From Paragonimus westermani (Eukaryota; Platyhelminthes; Trematoda; Plagiorchiida; Troglotrematidae), in contig QNGE01000141.1 of the NCBI GenBank assembly GCA_008508345.1, positions 48,605 through 112,604 of the forward strand: a stretch of 64,000 nucleotides of DNA, read 5' to 3'. Below the pieces are notes generated by a model, which was not told where the DNA came from, did no database searches, and was given only the letters and a program-made list of their open reading frames with translations. Positions 19,331-30,006 of the stretch are shown here, piece by piece; position 1 is the first letter of the stretch; each line of letters begins with the position of its first letter. The position numbers and the translations under genes were made by a program.

Positions 19331-20797
19331 TCGCGTGTTTGACACGCTACACAACATTGCTCATCCTGGCATCCGGGCCACGGCCAAACTTGTTTCCGAT
19401 AGGTACGTCTGACCCGGTATGCAAAAGGATCTTCGCACATGGGCGCGATCTTGCCTAGCTTGTCAACAAGCTAAGGCATACCACCGCGTGTCGGCCCCGA
19501 TTGGCCGATACCCTTCGATCACCTCTCGACTCGCGCATCTTCACATAGATATTGTAGGTCCTTTGCCACCTTCAAATGGCATGACCTATATCTTGACGAT
19601 AGTAGACCGTTTTACGCGATGGCCAGAGGCCGCCCCTATAGCCGACGGCCGCTCGGAGACCGTAACACGCGCATTTGTTGAGCGTTGGGTTGCATCTCAC
19701 GGTTGCCCGGCCACGGTTACAACCGACCGCGGCCCCCAGTTCGAAAGCGGTTCTTTTTCGCGGAGACGTTGAACGCACTTGGATGTCATCGCACACTTAC
19801 TACGGCATACCAGCCGGCTGCGAACGGCCTGGTCGAACGCTTTCATCGACAACTAAAAGCAGCCCTCGCCGCCGTCGATGCAATCCGTTGGACGGAAACC
19901 CTGCCAATGGTTTTACTCGGCATCCGCGCGGCCCTCAAGGCTGACCTTCACGTTTCCAGCGCCGAACTCCTTTATGGCCAAACGCTGCGTCTTCCTGGTG
20001 ATTACATCTCGTCCGCCACAGACGCAATCCGATACGATGCTTTCTACGCTAAGCAACTTACTTCGCAAATGCGCCACCTCCGCGTCACGGACACCCGAGA
20101 ACAACACCGCAAAGCGTTTGTTCCCAAAAACCTCCCCGACTTCACACACGTGTTTGTTCCCGTGGATGGTTCGCGACGCTCTCTCGAGCGACTTTACGAA
20201 GGTCCATTCAAGGTACTTCAACGGAAGGACTGCTTCTACGTACTCCAGCGCCGGGGTATTCGGGACGCTCTTAGCATCGACCGCCTGAAGCCTGCCTACT
20301 TTGAAAAGACTGAGGTAGCCTCCAATGCTCCGCCGTATCCTGCGGCCAGGCATGCAACAGCCTTTGAACAGCCTTATCCCAGAGCGTCATCTTCGAACAC
20401 AACGTCGCCGACAACGCCAGCACCCACCGTAACACGTTCGGGTTGTAGGGTGCATTGGCTTAAGCGTCTGGTAGATGACTACGATTTGCCAAGTCCTGCT
20501 TTGAAAATCAAAAAAACGTTTCAATGTTTGTACGCGTATTTATGTCCGCCAGGTAAGTTTGCCATTTGTATATGTGCCCAACCTTTCCTATATCGCTTTC
20601 TATTTTCGTGCACGCGCTCACGTCCTGAATCGATCGAAGGCCACGACATGCGAACTCTCAAATCCCCCATCCGCTTCGGCACAGTAGGAGAGGACACTCG
20701 AGTAAGAGTTCGCCAGGAATTGTTGGCACTTTTATTCCTCCACCTGCGGCGTCTAGGAATTGGAGTACCAACCGCAGACTGGTGCAGCATGAACTAG
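19331..20797 (+). pseudogene. CsRn1-like pol, integrase
   Basis: The zinc finger begins with FDTLHNIAHPGIRATAKLV in the frame after a shift near 19330, a TGA replaces tryptophan (RYV, stop, PGMQKDL), then CLACQQAK. The core has all three catalytic residues: HIDIVGPLPPSNGM, TTDRGPQFESGSF and AANGLVERFHRQLK. One indel at about 19750, within a run of T, shifts the frame between the second and third. The C-terminal domain is readable to about 20490 (LYEGPFKVLQRKDCFYVL, LSIDRLKPAYFE). Nothing is recognisable in the last 100 codons of the frame. Confidence 0.9.
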
Positions 20798-20865
20798 TCC
20801 AGGCCGAGGGTGGCTGGCCACAGTTGGTCCTTGCGTAAATCGAAGGGCTGCGTTGGCAGTACCCT

Positions 20866-20878
20866 TCTGGTGGGGGAC
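20866..20878 (+). other. Polypurine tract of the CsRn1-like element
   Basis: CTGGTGGGGGAC lies directly before the 3' LTR, in the expected place for the plus-strand primer; it is short and not pure purine. Confidence 0.6.
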
Positions 20879-21260
20879 TGAGTAGTGACCTGGAGATACC
20901 CCCGGTCTACCTGCTGTACGATGTGTAAAATCCCTCCTAGAATCTTAGCTCACATTGTACCTAGGACCTTAAGAATCTTTGCTCGCCGTCTTCCTGATGC
21001 ATGAGATCGCGTTTGTTCGTTTGCATGCTTGTCGGCGTAAGCGCGCCATACACTCTTTCCAGCTTGCTCGCGCGCTCGACGGTCGGATCCTTAGCCTCCC
21101 TAACAGTTTCGCGTATCGGTGTCGTCTAGCGCTGATCGGGACCATTTGTGATTATCGCACAATATATTTTCGGTCTCGCAATTATTTGTATTTTCATTTC
21201 GCGTCTGGTATTCCTGCGTGCACTTGAGGAAACGTTAATTTAGTGCACGTAAGCACCAAA
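20879..21260 (+). repeat. 3' LTR of the CsRn1-like element
   Basis: Direct repeat of 16077-16456: identical apart from the first bases (TGAGTAG against TGTAG), a CT/TC pair near 20982, and two bases near the end. It is followed by the TAAT target duplicate. Confidence 0.9.
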
Positions 21261-21264
21261 TAAT

Positions 21265-22382
21265 GATTGCCGTCACATTCTAAGCAAGATAAGACATAAC
21301 TACGTCCTGGTTCGTCCATCACGTCAGTGGCTAATGAAACAATACGGTTTCCACGGGCCTTGGATTGTTCGTTCTTATAAAACCGATCGCGTCTTTGACC
21401 TGATTCTCCCGTATACATGGCCTGCGTAGCAGCCACCTCCGCACCATCGCATACGAATTCAAACAAGTCTTTGAATGTGGGTTCTCGAGGTGTGCGAATT
21501 ATGCCAGAGGCCTTTTCGAACCATTCAATTTGTAACGCATGAGGCAGTCGTCTAACTATCGCTGCCACGGTTACGGAAACATTCAGATCTGCCTCATACT
21601 TTATCTGCTGCAATGTATTTAGGCAGGCTCACATCTGTATTACTAGCTTGTTTAATGCATTCCCATCATTCGTTCTCACGGTGGGCCCGAGCTATTAAGT
21701 GCGGGTGACCGAACCTCGTCCTAAGTCTCGCTATCGCATATCGGAAACCTTCCTCAGGTTCCAATATGGCACAACTTTCGATAGCTTCTCGTGCTTCGCC
21801 GCCACAATAATGAATCAGATAAGATAAAGAGGCTTCCGGATCTTACAAAATGTTCAACACACTAGACTGAAAACTACAAATAAACAACCAGTACCTCATT
21901 GGATCCCCATTGAATCCAACTATGTCCCGTTTGCGAAGGTTCGACAGGTAATTAATAATCCTTCCAGGCTCACTCAATTCTTGACGGCTGTTCGACGACT
22001 TGTTGACAACCATCGCACATGCCTCCGGCAGGACTCGGTCTCGCAAACCTTCATGTTGCATTCCACCATCGTACCACTCAGCCAGTGATCCGACACTCAC
22101 GGCTATTTTAACAGGAACACTAAACGAGGTACAGGCAGCATCTTTGAAATCACAAGAGTCTGAATTTTCGCTTTGTTTTCCCACACAAATTATCTGGAAG
22201 TCACCATCAGGCTTATAAATCCTTAGACCTATGTCAGCTGGATACTGTATCGTGGACTTTGAAATCAATTTTTCTAATCCCCTTATGCTCAATTCAGCTG
22301 CAGCCAGCTTCTCGGTTAACAAAATCTCGTCACTACCATCCTGCAACTCACCGATAGAACATCCGTTGTTGCTTTCGTCCAT
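21265..22382 (-). pseudogene. BEL/Pao gag, N-terminal and middle part (upstream of the nested insertion)
   Basis: Starts at the ATG at 22382 (MDESNNGCSIGELQDGSDE). RDIVGFNGDPMRYWLFICSF is the usual Pao Gag block (F-GDP--Y--F---F). After a stop near 21843 it continues as ASLSYLIHYCGGEAREAIES and RTRFGHPHLIARAH, with a frame change before 21613, then NVSVTVAAIVRRLPHALQIE and RSYVLSCLECDGNHYLV, where the CsRn1 LTR cuts in. The protein continues at 16076. Gag forms the particle around element RNA; this copy has at least one stop and one frameshift besides the insertion. Confidence 0.87.
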
Positions 22383-22407
22383 TATGCATGAGTCACTGGT
22401 CAACTTA

Positions 22408-22909
22408 TGTTAAATCAGTGGGAGAATCGGAATATGCCTTCAAGTGGCCTAGTCTTACGCACGGTCTGGGCTGGATATATATGTATATATCTTAAAATGG
22501 GCAGAGGACAGAAGATTATACGTAAGTATATATATACCAATATAGAACGTGGTTCTACAAATTCAGTAATAAACAACTTATATATACAGCAACTTACGAC
22601 CAGGTTGACGAGCGCATACAACAGTGCAGCAGAAACGTGACAAATTGTCCGATTAATTCCAGCGGTCAAACATGCTGTGGGTTACGGTTACTCATATAGA
22701 GAAATTGAGGTATTAGTATGAAAGCCGAATACAGTTCAATTGTTCACGTACGATGTAGTGTTTATGGAATTGAAATACATTTCGCCGTATCAAACAGTCA
22801 GGAGTAAGAGCGAATATTACAAACGGAAGTCACGTAAAATTCGGAGATGAGGGCATACTACTGTCAACTTGTGAGTAGAAGAAAGTGAAATGTGAAATTG
22901 GTGTTCACA
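22408..22909 (-). repeat. 5' LTR of the BEL/Pao element
   Basis: Direct repeat of 12268-12769. Begins TGTGAACACC on the coding strand. The gag ATG lies only 26 bases beyond its inner end, so the primer binding site must be within or very near that gap; no convincing one was identified. Confidence 0.93.
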
Positions 22910-25139
22910 AGTACTATGCATCAGTCCAGTAGAAATCACGGTCAAACACTTGATTCTAGCAACACAAAAAGAAAATCCAAAATGCGACAATACAGAAATG
23001 GTTCCGCGGGCAGATTACTTCCTACTTTCCAGAGGTGCATTAACTAACAAATTGTGAGGGAAATTTTTTCATGAACGTGTGACATTACGAAAGAGTACAT
23101 AGTGAGTTTTTAGGGCAGTTCATACTTTATCGGTATGGACGTAATACTGAAAGTTCATATTCATCACCTAGTTGCGCGTTGATTAAGTCATACGAGCAAA
23201 GAATGAAAATTTCTGCAGCTACACCAGGGGCGCATAATTACGGCAGCAAAGTGGAAACTTCACCTGGTCTAGAGACTTTAAACAATTGCAATTTGACCTC
23301 TTCTTAGGTTACATCAGCAGCATTCAGTGAAGTAATCATGACATTGTGCGAACCTTTGTCACGTTTACCGAGCACTGCTTTGTCTAGACGCACTATTCAT
23401 TACAACCCACAATGAGGCCATAACACTGAGGTTACCGTGAAAATTATTATGTGTGCATTTTTGTAACCACAGCATGATTCACCAACGAGTATGGCTGTGT
23501 CCATCTAATCTTAACAGTAGGTAAACAGCATAACGAATAAGCCTTATCCAGGACTGGAGTAGGCAATCCAGATTGTGTGGCAAAAACATTTGCATAAAAA
23601 TAGTAAACACAGACAATGAAAGAGCCTGATCAGAGAGTGTGGGCTGCTGCGATCGCAAGGTATGCTTCCCTCTGATTGGAATTCTTGATGGACAATTCTC
23701 AGTCCTTTTTATTTACTTGCTGGTATGCGCAATAATATTCCAAGTCTGCAAATGTGTCTGGTTCCGACTAATCATCGACCAAACATGCGACATTTGCAAA
23801 TATAATTTTCTACGCGTAAAGTATACAACTCAAGAAAGTTACAGGATAGTGTCAAATGAAATTCAGGGCGTTCCAAGCGTAGGCCCTCGGAGATCCACCC
23901 CATCTCCAAGTTGAGCAGGTAACACAGAAACTCCTCTTCTCCAGTTTCACGCAGCTAGCAGAATATTTTCCGTTTAATATACACAGTTTAGTGCTGTTCA
24001 TTGCACACCTCACCCGAAACACGGCTTAAAAATGTCGACCACTCAGATTGTGGACGACAAGATGTCAACGTGGAATGACATGATTAATTGAAGAAAGAAT
24101 CGCGCCTGCGCTGCTTCTTGCTGCCCACCAACAAACCGACACTTCACGACCGGCTTCTTACTTGGTTAGACAAATCCGGTTGAAATCCTAAGGATTGAAA
24201 CAGCTCTCCTTCGTATTACAAGACAATACTGTTATCCGATCGCCCATCGGTTCAGTAAGCATCGGTCGTGACGGAGGAATTTAGTGTACTTGAGTGACAG
24301 TTTGTTTCCACCTCGTTAATGTAGATGGATACATTCCATTTCAAACCGTCAGTCTGCGGTGGCTACGGTCGCAAGAGCTCGAAGTGGTGTTTGTCATGCT
24401 TCTCTACGCTCACCTTTGAGAACTGGACTTGTTTTCTTGATGCACTTAATTCACTTAGGCGGCCTACCACCTCTGGCGCTGTGATCGTACCGTATACCGC
24501 GAGTAATCTGCACATTAAATGTTAGAATTTTTCCTGTATTGAGTTGCTCTCCGTGTCGATTTTCACTGATTAGCAAAACAATATTTTTACACCTACACTC
24601 TTTCTTTTTGCTAATTCACACACAAGCTTTTAGTGGCTGCTTCCCATATTCTACCATCTTATCATCTAGTTTTGTCCTTGGTTCATACATGCGTAGACGT
24701 TAACATAGACGACCTTCGACATTTTGCCTAGTTCTCCAATACGAGGGTGGAGTATGAAATATAGTTAGGGGTTATCCTCAGGAAAATTTGTGAAATTTTA
24801 GCCGCATTTAGTGGTAGGAAGTATAATTCTTACAGGATGAAGTAGCCATAACTGTAAAGTTAGGTTGAACATACCGCAGGAAACAACGAACCCTTGGCAA
24901 CGTCGACTCTAGTTTCGGTTTGATTGTCGAAAGAACAAGAGTACAACGTCTTTTTGGGTGTTTCCCCTCGCCTACAGAATAATGTAAGGTCTAAGCCAGC
25001 TGTTTCAGAATGTCTTCTATGGAGTAAATTCCAAAGTCCGAGAGGTTTGATGGGCTAATTAGATGGAACCAAATGGCTTAGTACGGCGCACAGACAATAT
25101 TGAGCTGTTGGTTAAGAACTAGAGCCCTATCACGCCCGA
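22910..25139. other. No recognised feature
   Basis: AT-rich DNA right of the BEL element. Short frames only (up to 91 codons at 23639-23914), none with a motif I recognise. Confidence 0.5.
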
Positions 25140-25409
25140 CTACCGTCCACTTCTTTTGTTGGTGGTTAGTAGCCATGGAAGCTCATGATTAATTACGATC
25201 GTACCACTGAGTACCGCACTTTGAAATGCATCCGTGGCTGAAGTAGAAGATTTAAAACTATCACCAGTTGAACCAAACCGTCCTTGCTGCTGTTCTTCTT
25301 GTAAGTTCATTGCCTCCTTACAGATGTAAGAACTCGAATATCCCAAATGATGTCTGGCTTGTCCTCTAAGAAAAGGGTCTTTGACCTCGGTGGGGAATTC
25401 TGCCCTCAT
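25140..25409 (-). other. Unidentified coding-like frame, possible exon or Gag fragment
   Basis: An 89-codon frame on the minus strand with protein-like composition: FPTEVKDPFLRGQARHHLGY, SSYICKEAMNLQEEQQQGRF, then a serine/threonine-rich part. The F-T-VKDPFLRGQ stretch loosely recalls a Gag capsid helix (F--GL---), but no zinc knuckle or neighbouring pol is present. Its end (GTGGACGGTAGTC) could be a splice donor. I do not recognise the protein. It may be a chance frame. Confidence 0.25.
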
Positions 25410-25948
25410 GCGTATCTCTTGCTTGCTATGGAATTGTGGATCCTGGTGGCACAGTAAGTTCGTTCAAATATTAGGCTCCAACGTTTTGTGAGCGGCTTTA
25501 TATTCCCATATAAGCTGGTCAATGTAACACTTTCGATTTTCTAGGGTGTCACAGCAATGTAACAGATACAAAATATATTGTGGAACCATTTAATAAAAGC
25601 ATTTTTCTATTCCTGAACATGGAGAACGCCAGGGTAGATCTGCGGGTTACTGTAAAATTCGGTGTTCTGCAATCTTCCACAATATTCAAATCACTGGCAC
25701 CCTAATTTGAACATGCACCAAAACCTTTTATTGAACGCTTGTATCTGATTCTTCGACTGTTAAAAACTAATATTTTGACAGTCCACGTCAGTCTTAGCTC
25801 CAGTTGGTAGGTCTATTCAGCTTGAATTTATTCTAGCAAGGAACTTCCATATATCCTTACTTATATGCTAAAAGACATAATTCTCTACCCTTGTTTTCCA
25901 CCATACTGGCTAATGTCGTGCTTTAGGTAAAATTGTTGCTAAAAAGAT
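25410..25948. other. No recognised feature
   Basis: AT-rich; nothing seen. Confidence 0.5.
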
Positions 25949-26116
25949 TGGGAATAACACAACGTTAGGAGCAAGTTGTAATACCCTACGTTTAAACCAC
26001 CTCGGGTGGCCCTCCTCAGGAATGTTGTAATCGATTACAACACTCCTGAGGAAGGCCACCCGAGGTGGTATAAACGTAGAGCATTACAACTTGCTCGTAA
26101 CGTTATGTTATTCCCA
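25949..26116. repeat. 168-bp palindromic repeat, copy 1
   Basis: Near-perfect inverted repeat with its centre at 26032/26033 (TTGTAATCGATTACAA). The ends are TGGGAATAACA and TGTTATTCCCA. A GC-richer inner block (CCACCTCGGGTGGCC against GGCCACCCGAGGTGG) is flanked by AT-rich arms. A small asymmetry (TTAGGAGCAAG against CTTGCTCGTAA) and a few mismatches are present. It is followed on the right by a shared non-palindromic tail to about 26185. RNA from it would fold into a long hairpin. Confidence 0.93.
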
Positions 26117-26185
26117 GTCTGTTTATCAATAACCTGTTAAACACGACGCCCAAACTGTTCAACTTCATTCTTACTAAAATTATGT
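26117..26185 (+). repeat. Tail of the palindromic repeat family, copy 1
   Basis: CTGTTTATCAATAACCTG, then TTAAACACGACGCCCAAACT and GTTCAACTTCATTC recur with few changes after copy 2 (45739 on) and, inverted, before copy 3 (54335-54429). The tail is therefore part of the repeat unit. Confidence 0.85.
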
Positions 26186-29100
26186 TTCCATTCGCTGTGT
26201 GCTGGATCAAGGATATTGTGGTAAATCCTTTTTTGTTGTGGTGGTGTACGAAACAAAAATTTAGTTCAGAGTTACATAGTCATTCGAACTTGACGCCAAT
26301 CAAAAAATCTGTGTTGATCACTTCATTATTAAATGGAATGCCGCCCAGCCTTCGTGACAGTTGTGGAAAAATGAAGCAATAAGATACCGCCGGGCTACCC
26401 TGCTATCATCAGCTACACTCGTCTAAAGTCCAAATATTGCCTTTTTTGTTGCCTAAACCTTATATCACGTGGTACCCTGAATGACGTCCCACTTTGAGCC
26501 CTAGATGCCTACCTACCTCTAAGCACATACACCACATTTAATCTACTTGTGACCGTGGACAAAATGTTTCTGAACATGATCAGTCTTCCACAACAATTTT
26601 AGCTCCCACTTGTAAGTTTGATGTATCATTCGATAATGTGAGTCATATGTTGCACGGTGTATGTTCGAACAAACATACTGTAGGGGATAAACCAGTGACC
26701 ATTTCGCTCGAATGTATTTTATGTATGTTAACTGCTGCTAATATATCGACCAAAGATGTTGAGAGATGTTTGCACAGATGTTAAACAACCGTCCAATAAA
26801 TAAAAAAGTTCAATAGCTCCTCTCCAGAAGAAATCTATGTGATGGTTAGTGGACGTTGTGCGTGTCATTATGCACAGTATCCCACTGCATAACAGACAAA
26901 AGGTCGGAATTTGTAAGTTGTCTACTGTGCGGTAGTACCCCATGGGGAAGGTAACAGAGGCAAGCTGTTTGAGAAAAATAATTTCACTACTTGCTACGTT
27001 TAAGTAGTTCGTAGTTTTTGTTTCCCGTTTGGTGAGAAATATAGTCTTTCGGGCCTGACAACGAACCTTTTGCATGAATATTTTACTTGACACACCCGAC
27101 CGGAAACGACGGAGGTCTCAGTCACACTCTGAAATGCAAATTGTTTAAGGTAGACTTTCACAGAAAAAACAGCATTTACATCAGTAGCTGCTATGACGTG
27201 CCTGTCAAGTTGTAACAAAACGTCGTACACTAAGGCGTGATCTTCATTGTCCAGCTCACTTGTGTCAGTACAGAGCACAGCGATGGCTTCCACTCCCACG
27301 TCCTGTCCAATTCTGCATAGTTTGTGTGTGTGTGTGGCTGACGCCTCTTGTCGTGGGTTTTCCGCCTCCACTCCTCGTTCGTTTCGTTGCGCGTCCGGTT
27401 GTCACCTGCAGTAAGCAATCCACCTTTTGTGAACTTATGTACATGTCTTATTGCCGAGTTGAGGTATTCCACTGTGTGTTGGAATACTCGCGCCTCTGAT
27501 TTGGTCCTTCATCACCATGTTGTTTCTTGACTGGCCACTCCGACGTCAGGGATTATGGATTTCTGTCGCTTAAAATCGACACACTCAAACAAACTGTGGT
27601 ACTCAAAACCATTTGAAGGAAACCGAACGCTACAACCCACTGATGTTCTAATTGCTTACGCATTCCTCAAAAGGGAAACTACTAAAGTTCAAACACGTTG
27701 CGGGTTTTGCATCCATTCAAGTTTTTTTTCGTAAGTTTTATCTAAGTGTGAGAAAGAAATTTGACAAGCTTTAGAGAACTTTTCAGCCTCACATTCCGTG
27801 TTACTGCTGGAATCTTATCATTTTTTCTACCACCACGATATAATCACTCAGTAATTCATTCATTCCTCATTAACCGCATTAACTAATTAATTCAGTTTTT
27901 CCTCTTTGGTACTTGGAGCTTTAACTGGAATCCAAAATCTCCCATTGTTACTAGAAAATCCTATACTGACTGAGGCTTTGCTTTCACAATATGAATGACA
28001 ACAACAATCTGAAGGGGTTCAGGCTTCAGAGGTGAGTGTGATCAAGTAACGAGACAGTCAACCCGAATACAACCAGTGAGTCGATGCTATTGAGGTAAAG
28101 CAATGCATAAATTCGACAGTGGTGTGGCAAACACGGCGGCAGCAAACCAGTGTGCATTGCCGTTAAAATCGTTTAGTGTGTGACATCAATATACGCTCTC
28201 GCACACGAATGCGCATACCCACGCATCTCCCCCGATGGTTTGAAGTTTCATACAAGTTGCGCAACTGCAGAACACAGACTTAATCAAACATATCTCCTGC
28301 GTATAGCCGTATGTTGTCAGACAGACAAATGTGAAAGGGTGATTTTACCTTGCGTGACAATAAACTACTTAGGATAAAAACAGTCCCAGTAGTAATGAAA
28401 TGATGACGTGCGTTGAATTATTTTTCGGAGCCCGTATTTATCTTTTTCACTCTGATTACGACCTCCTTCCAGTATGAGCCACAACTTGCCACATTTTCCT
28501 AATGGGTTGTGTCGTGTTCAAGGAGTTAGACGCTGGATTTGAGGAATGCGTTATTTTTTAGAACAATGAATTCGGAAAATACCGCAAAGATTTTCCTGTC
28601 TACCTTGTAAATGACGCGCCCGACCTACGCTCTGCTGACGGTAACTCGCAAAGTGCGTAACAGAGCGTGACTATAGAGTGTTGGCCAGAAATGTGTGAGT
28701 TGTATCACAATGTAATTTAGCCTGAAGTAGGATTTCGCACGTAACACACAGATTCGAAGCTTTGTCGCTTCAATTTTCGAATCGATATAGATCGTGGGAG
28801 AGGTTCTGTAACTATTTGTTTCAAACGGCACTGGTTTCGTAATGTCGTGTATCCTGGTATCTTAAGTAAAGGCTAGTTCGTTTCTTCTTGATCCCCGGCT
28901 GACGAAATGGTTCTGAAAATAGGTGATCATATGGTTCTGATGAGTGACAGCCTATAAGTCATTGTGAATTTTGATTTCTGGTGAACGGTTTTTCTCTCAT
29001 CGCAAAATCCGAGGTGTGCAAGCTAAAGGATGTTACACAACAAAGCTACGAAAATTATTGTTCAGGTAAAACACTACCTCTAGTTTGTCTTTAGTCATCT

Positions 29101-29924
29101 GTTGTTGTTCGTTCTGAGTAACTAATCTGGAGACATTAATTCCAATCATAAGGACGATGCACTGTTATAGGTGGTGACAGGTGAGTCCACAATTGTCCCA
29201 CTCTCTTGTTTAGTTCTGGTAACGCGCACTATACTTCACATTTGATTTTCGAGACGTGCTATATGTTTCCTGTATTTTTAGTGATATTTAAACAGTGTAG
29301 ATTGCATTTATCATTTTACGGACACGGCGATTTTGGGTAGCTTATCATTTAACCAAACTTGATTAACCTAAGTTTTGAGCGTTCTAAATCAATTACCAGT
29401 CCAAGGAAACCTATTGTAGAAAACAATCCGTATATGTAATTCTGTCCAACTGACTATCAAGTTTGTATGGAAGAACAAGATTCAGATTCATACGAAGTGG
29501 ATGGGGAAACGAGGGATTCAGTGTGACTGCCTTTCTAACGACCAACTAACTGACTTCCTATACGTTCGTTTAAAAGGTAGTCTTATGAATCTGGTGCAGT
29601 GGTTCTTTCGACTTTCTTCACTACTCCACCAACAAAGAGCCGTTACTGAACACGTATTTATCGTTACAAAATGTACCTACCTTTCTGCAGCCAATGTTGT
29701 GAAACTTTTTATGTGTAAAATATTTGCCAACCTATTATATATGTATGTTTTAGGAGTTTTAGTGAGAACCATGCAAGTTCCACGGTTACTGGCGTTTTGT
29801 GGTAATCGGAGTCGGCTGCTCTCATGAAAGCTGTTTGGTAAATTTTCAACAATTGCCAATTATATTACTAATGAGTAGTGTGGCAGATTTATGATTTGAG
29901 ATGCGACCCAACTGTGAAAAGTCA
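26186..29924. other. No recognised gene; short GT repeat
   Basis: AT-rich sequence with scattered frames up to about 123 codons (27000-27371 minus), none recognised. A short (GT)n run lies at 27323-27336. Confidence 0.5.
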
Positions 29925-30006
29925 GGGCTTCGGCTGGATTCGAACCAGCGACAGACACAGCATGCCTCAACGCGGCAAGCGCTCTACCAGCTGAGCTACG
30001 AAGTCA
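29925..30006 (-). repeat. tRNA-derived SINE head (second family)
   Basis: On the minus strand: GACTTCG and CGAAGCC can form an acceptor-like stem with one mismatch, GCTC/GAGC a D stem (TAGCTCAGCTGGTAGAG, A box), and GCTGGTTCGAATCCAGC a perfect T arm (B box). The anticodon-like loop GCGTTGA lacks the invariant U33, and the stem before the T arm is unusual, so it is not scored as a working tRNA. The same structure at 5403-5483 supports a SINE family. Confidence 0.65.

Larger units (their letters stand above)
16077..21260 (+). mobile_element. CsRn1-clade Ty3/gypsy retrotransposon, full length, nested in BEL gag
   Basis: LTRs at 16077-16456 and 20879-21260 (380 and 382 bp) enclose 4.4 kb coding on the plus strand for Gag, protease, RT, RNase H and integrase. 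TAAT at 16073-16076 and 21261-21264 is an exact 4-bp target duplication. The Gag has the CHCC knuckle CWYHQQFGNRARSCHGPCSF, diagnostic of the CsRn1/Kabuki clade, which is known from liver flukes and other trematodes. The polyprotein has at least three frameshifts and several stops, and its protease and RT each lost a catalytic aspartate. The LTRs differ at only a few positions, so the copy is recent but dead. Confidence 0.93.
12268..22909 (-). mobile_element. BEL/Pao LTR retrotransposon, interrupted by a nested CsRn1-like element
   Basis: LTRs of 502 bp at 12268-12769 (3') and 22408-22909 (5') with coding on the minus strand: Gag, protease, RT, RNase H, integrase, of Pao type. Flanks ATTAC (12263-12267) and AGTAC (22910-22914) agree at four of five bases, a likely 5-bp target duplication. 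Without the nested insertion (16077-21264) the element is about 5.5 kb, short for this group because the RT palm is deleted. The LTR interiors are identical, so the insertion looks young, yet the genes carry frameshifts and stops. Schistosome Saci-1 is a known relative type; closeness to it was not tested. Confidence 0.92.

Noticed and set aside
29925..30006. Functional tRNA gene
   Set aside because: The anticodon-like loop lacks U33, the acceptor stem has a mismatch and the insert before the T arm is odd. A sister copy at 5403 points to a SINE.
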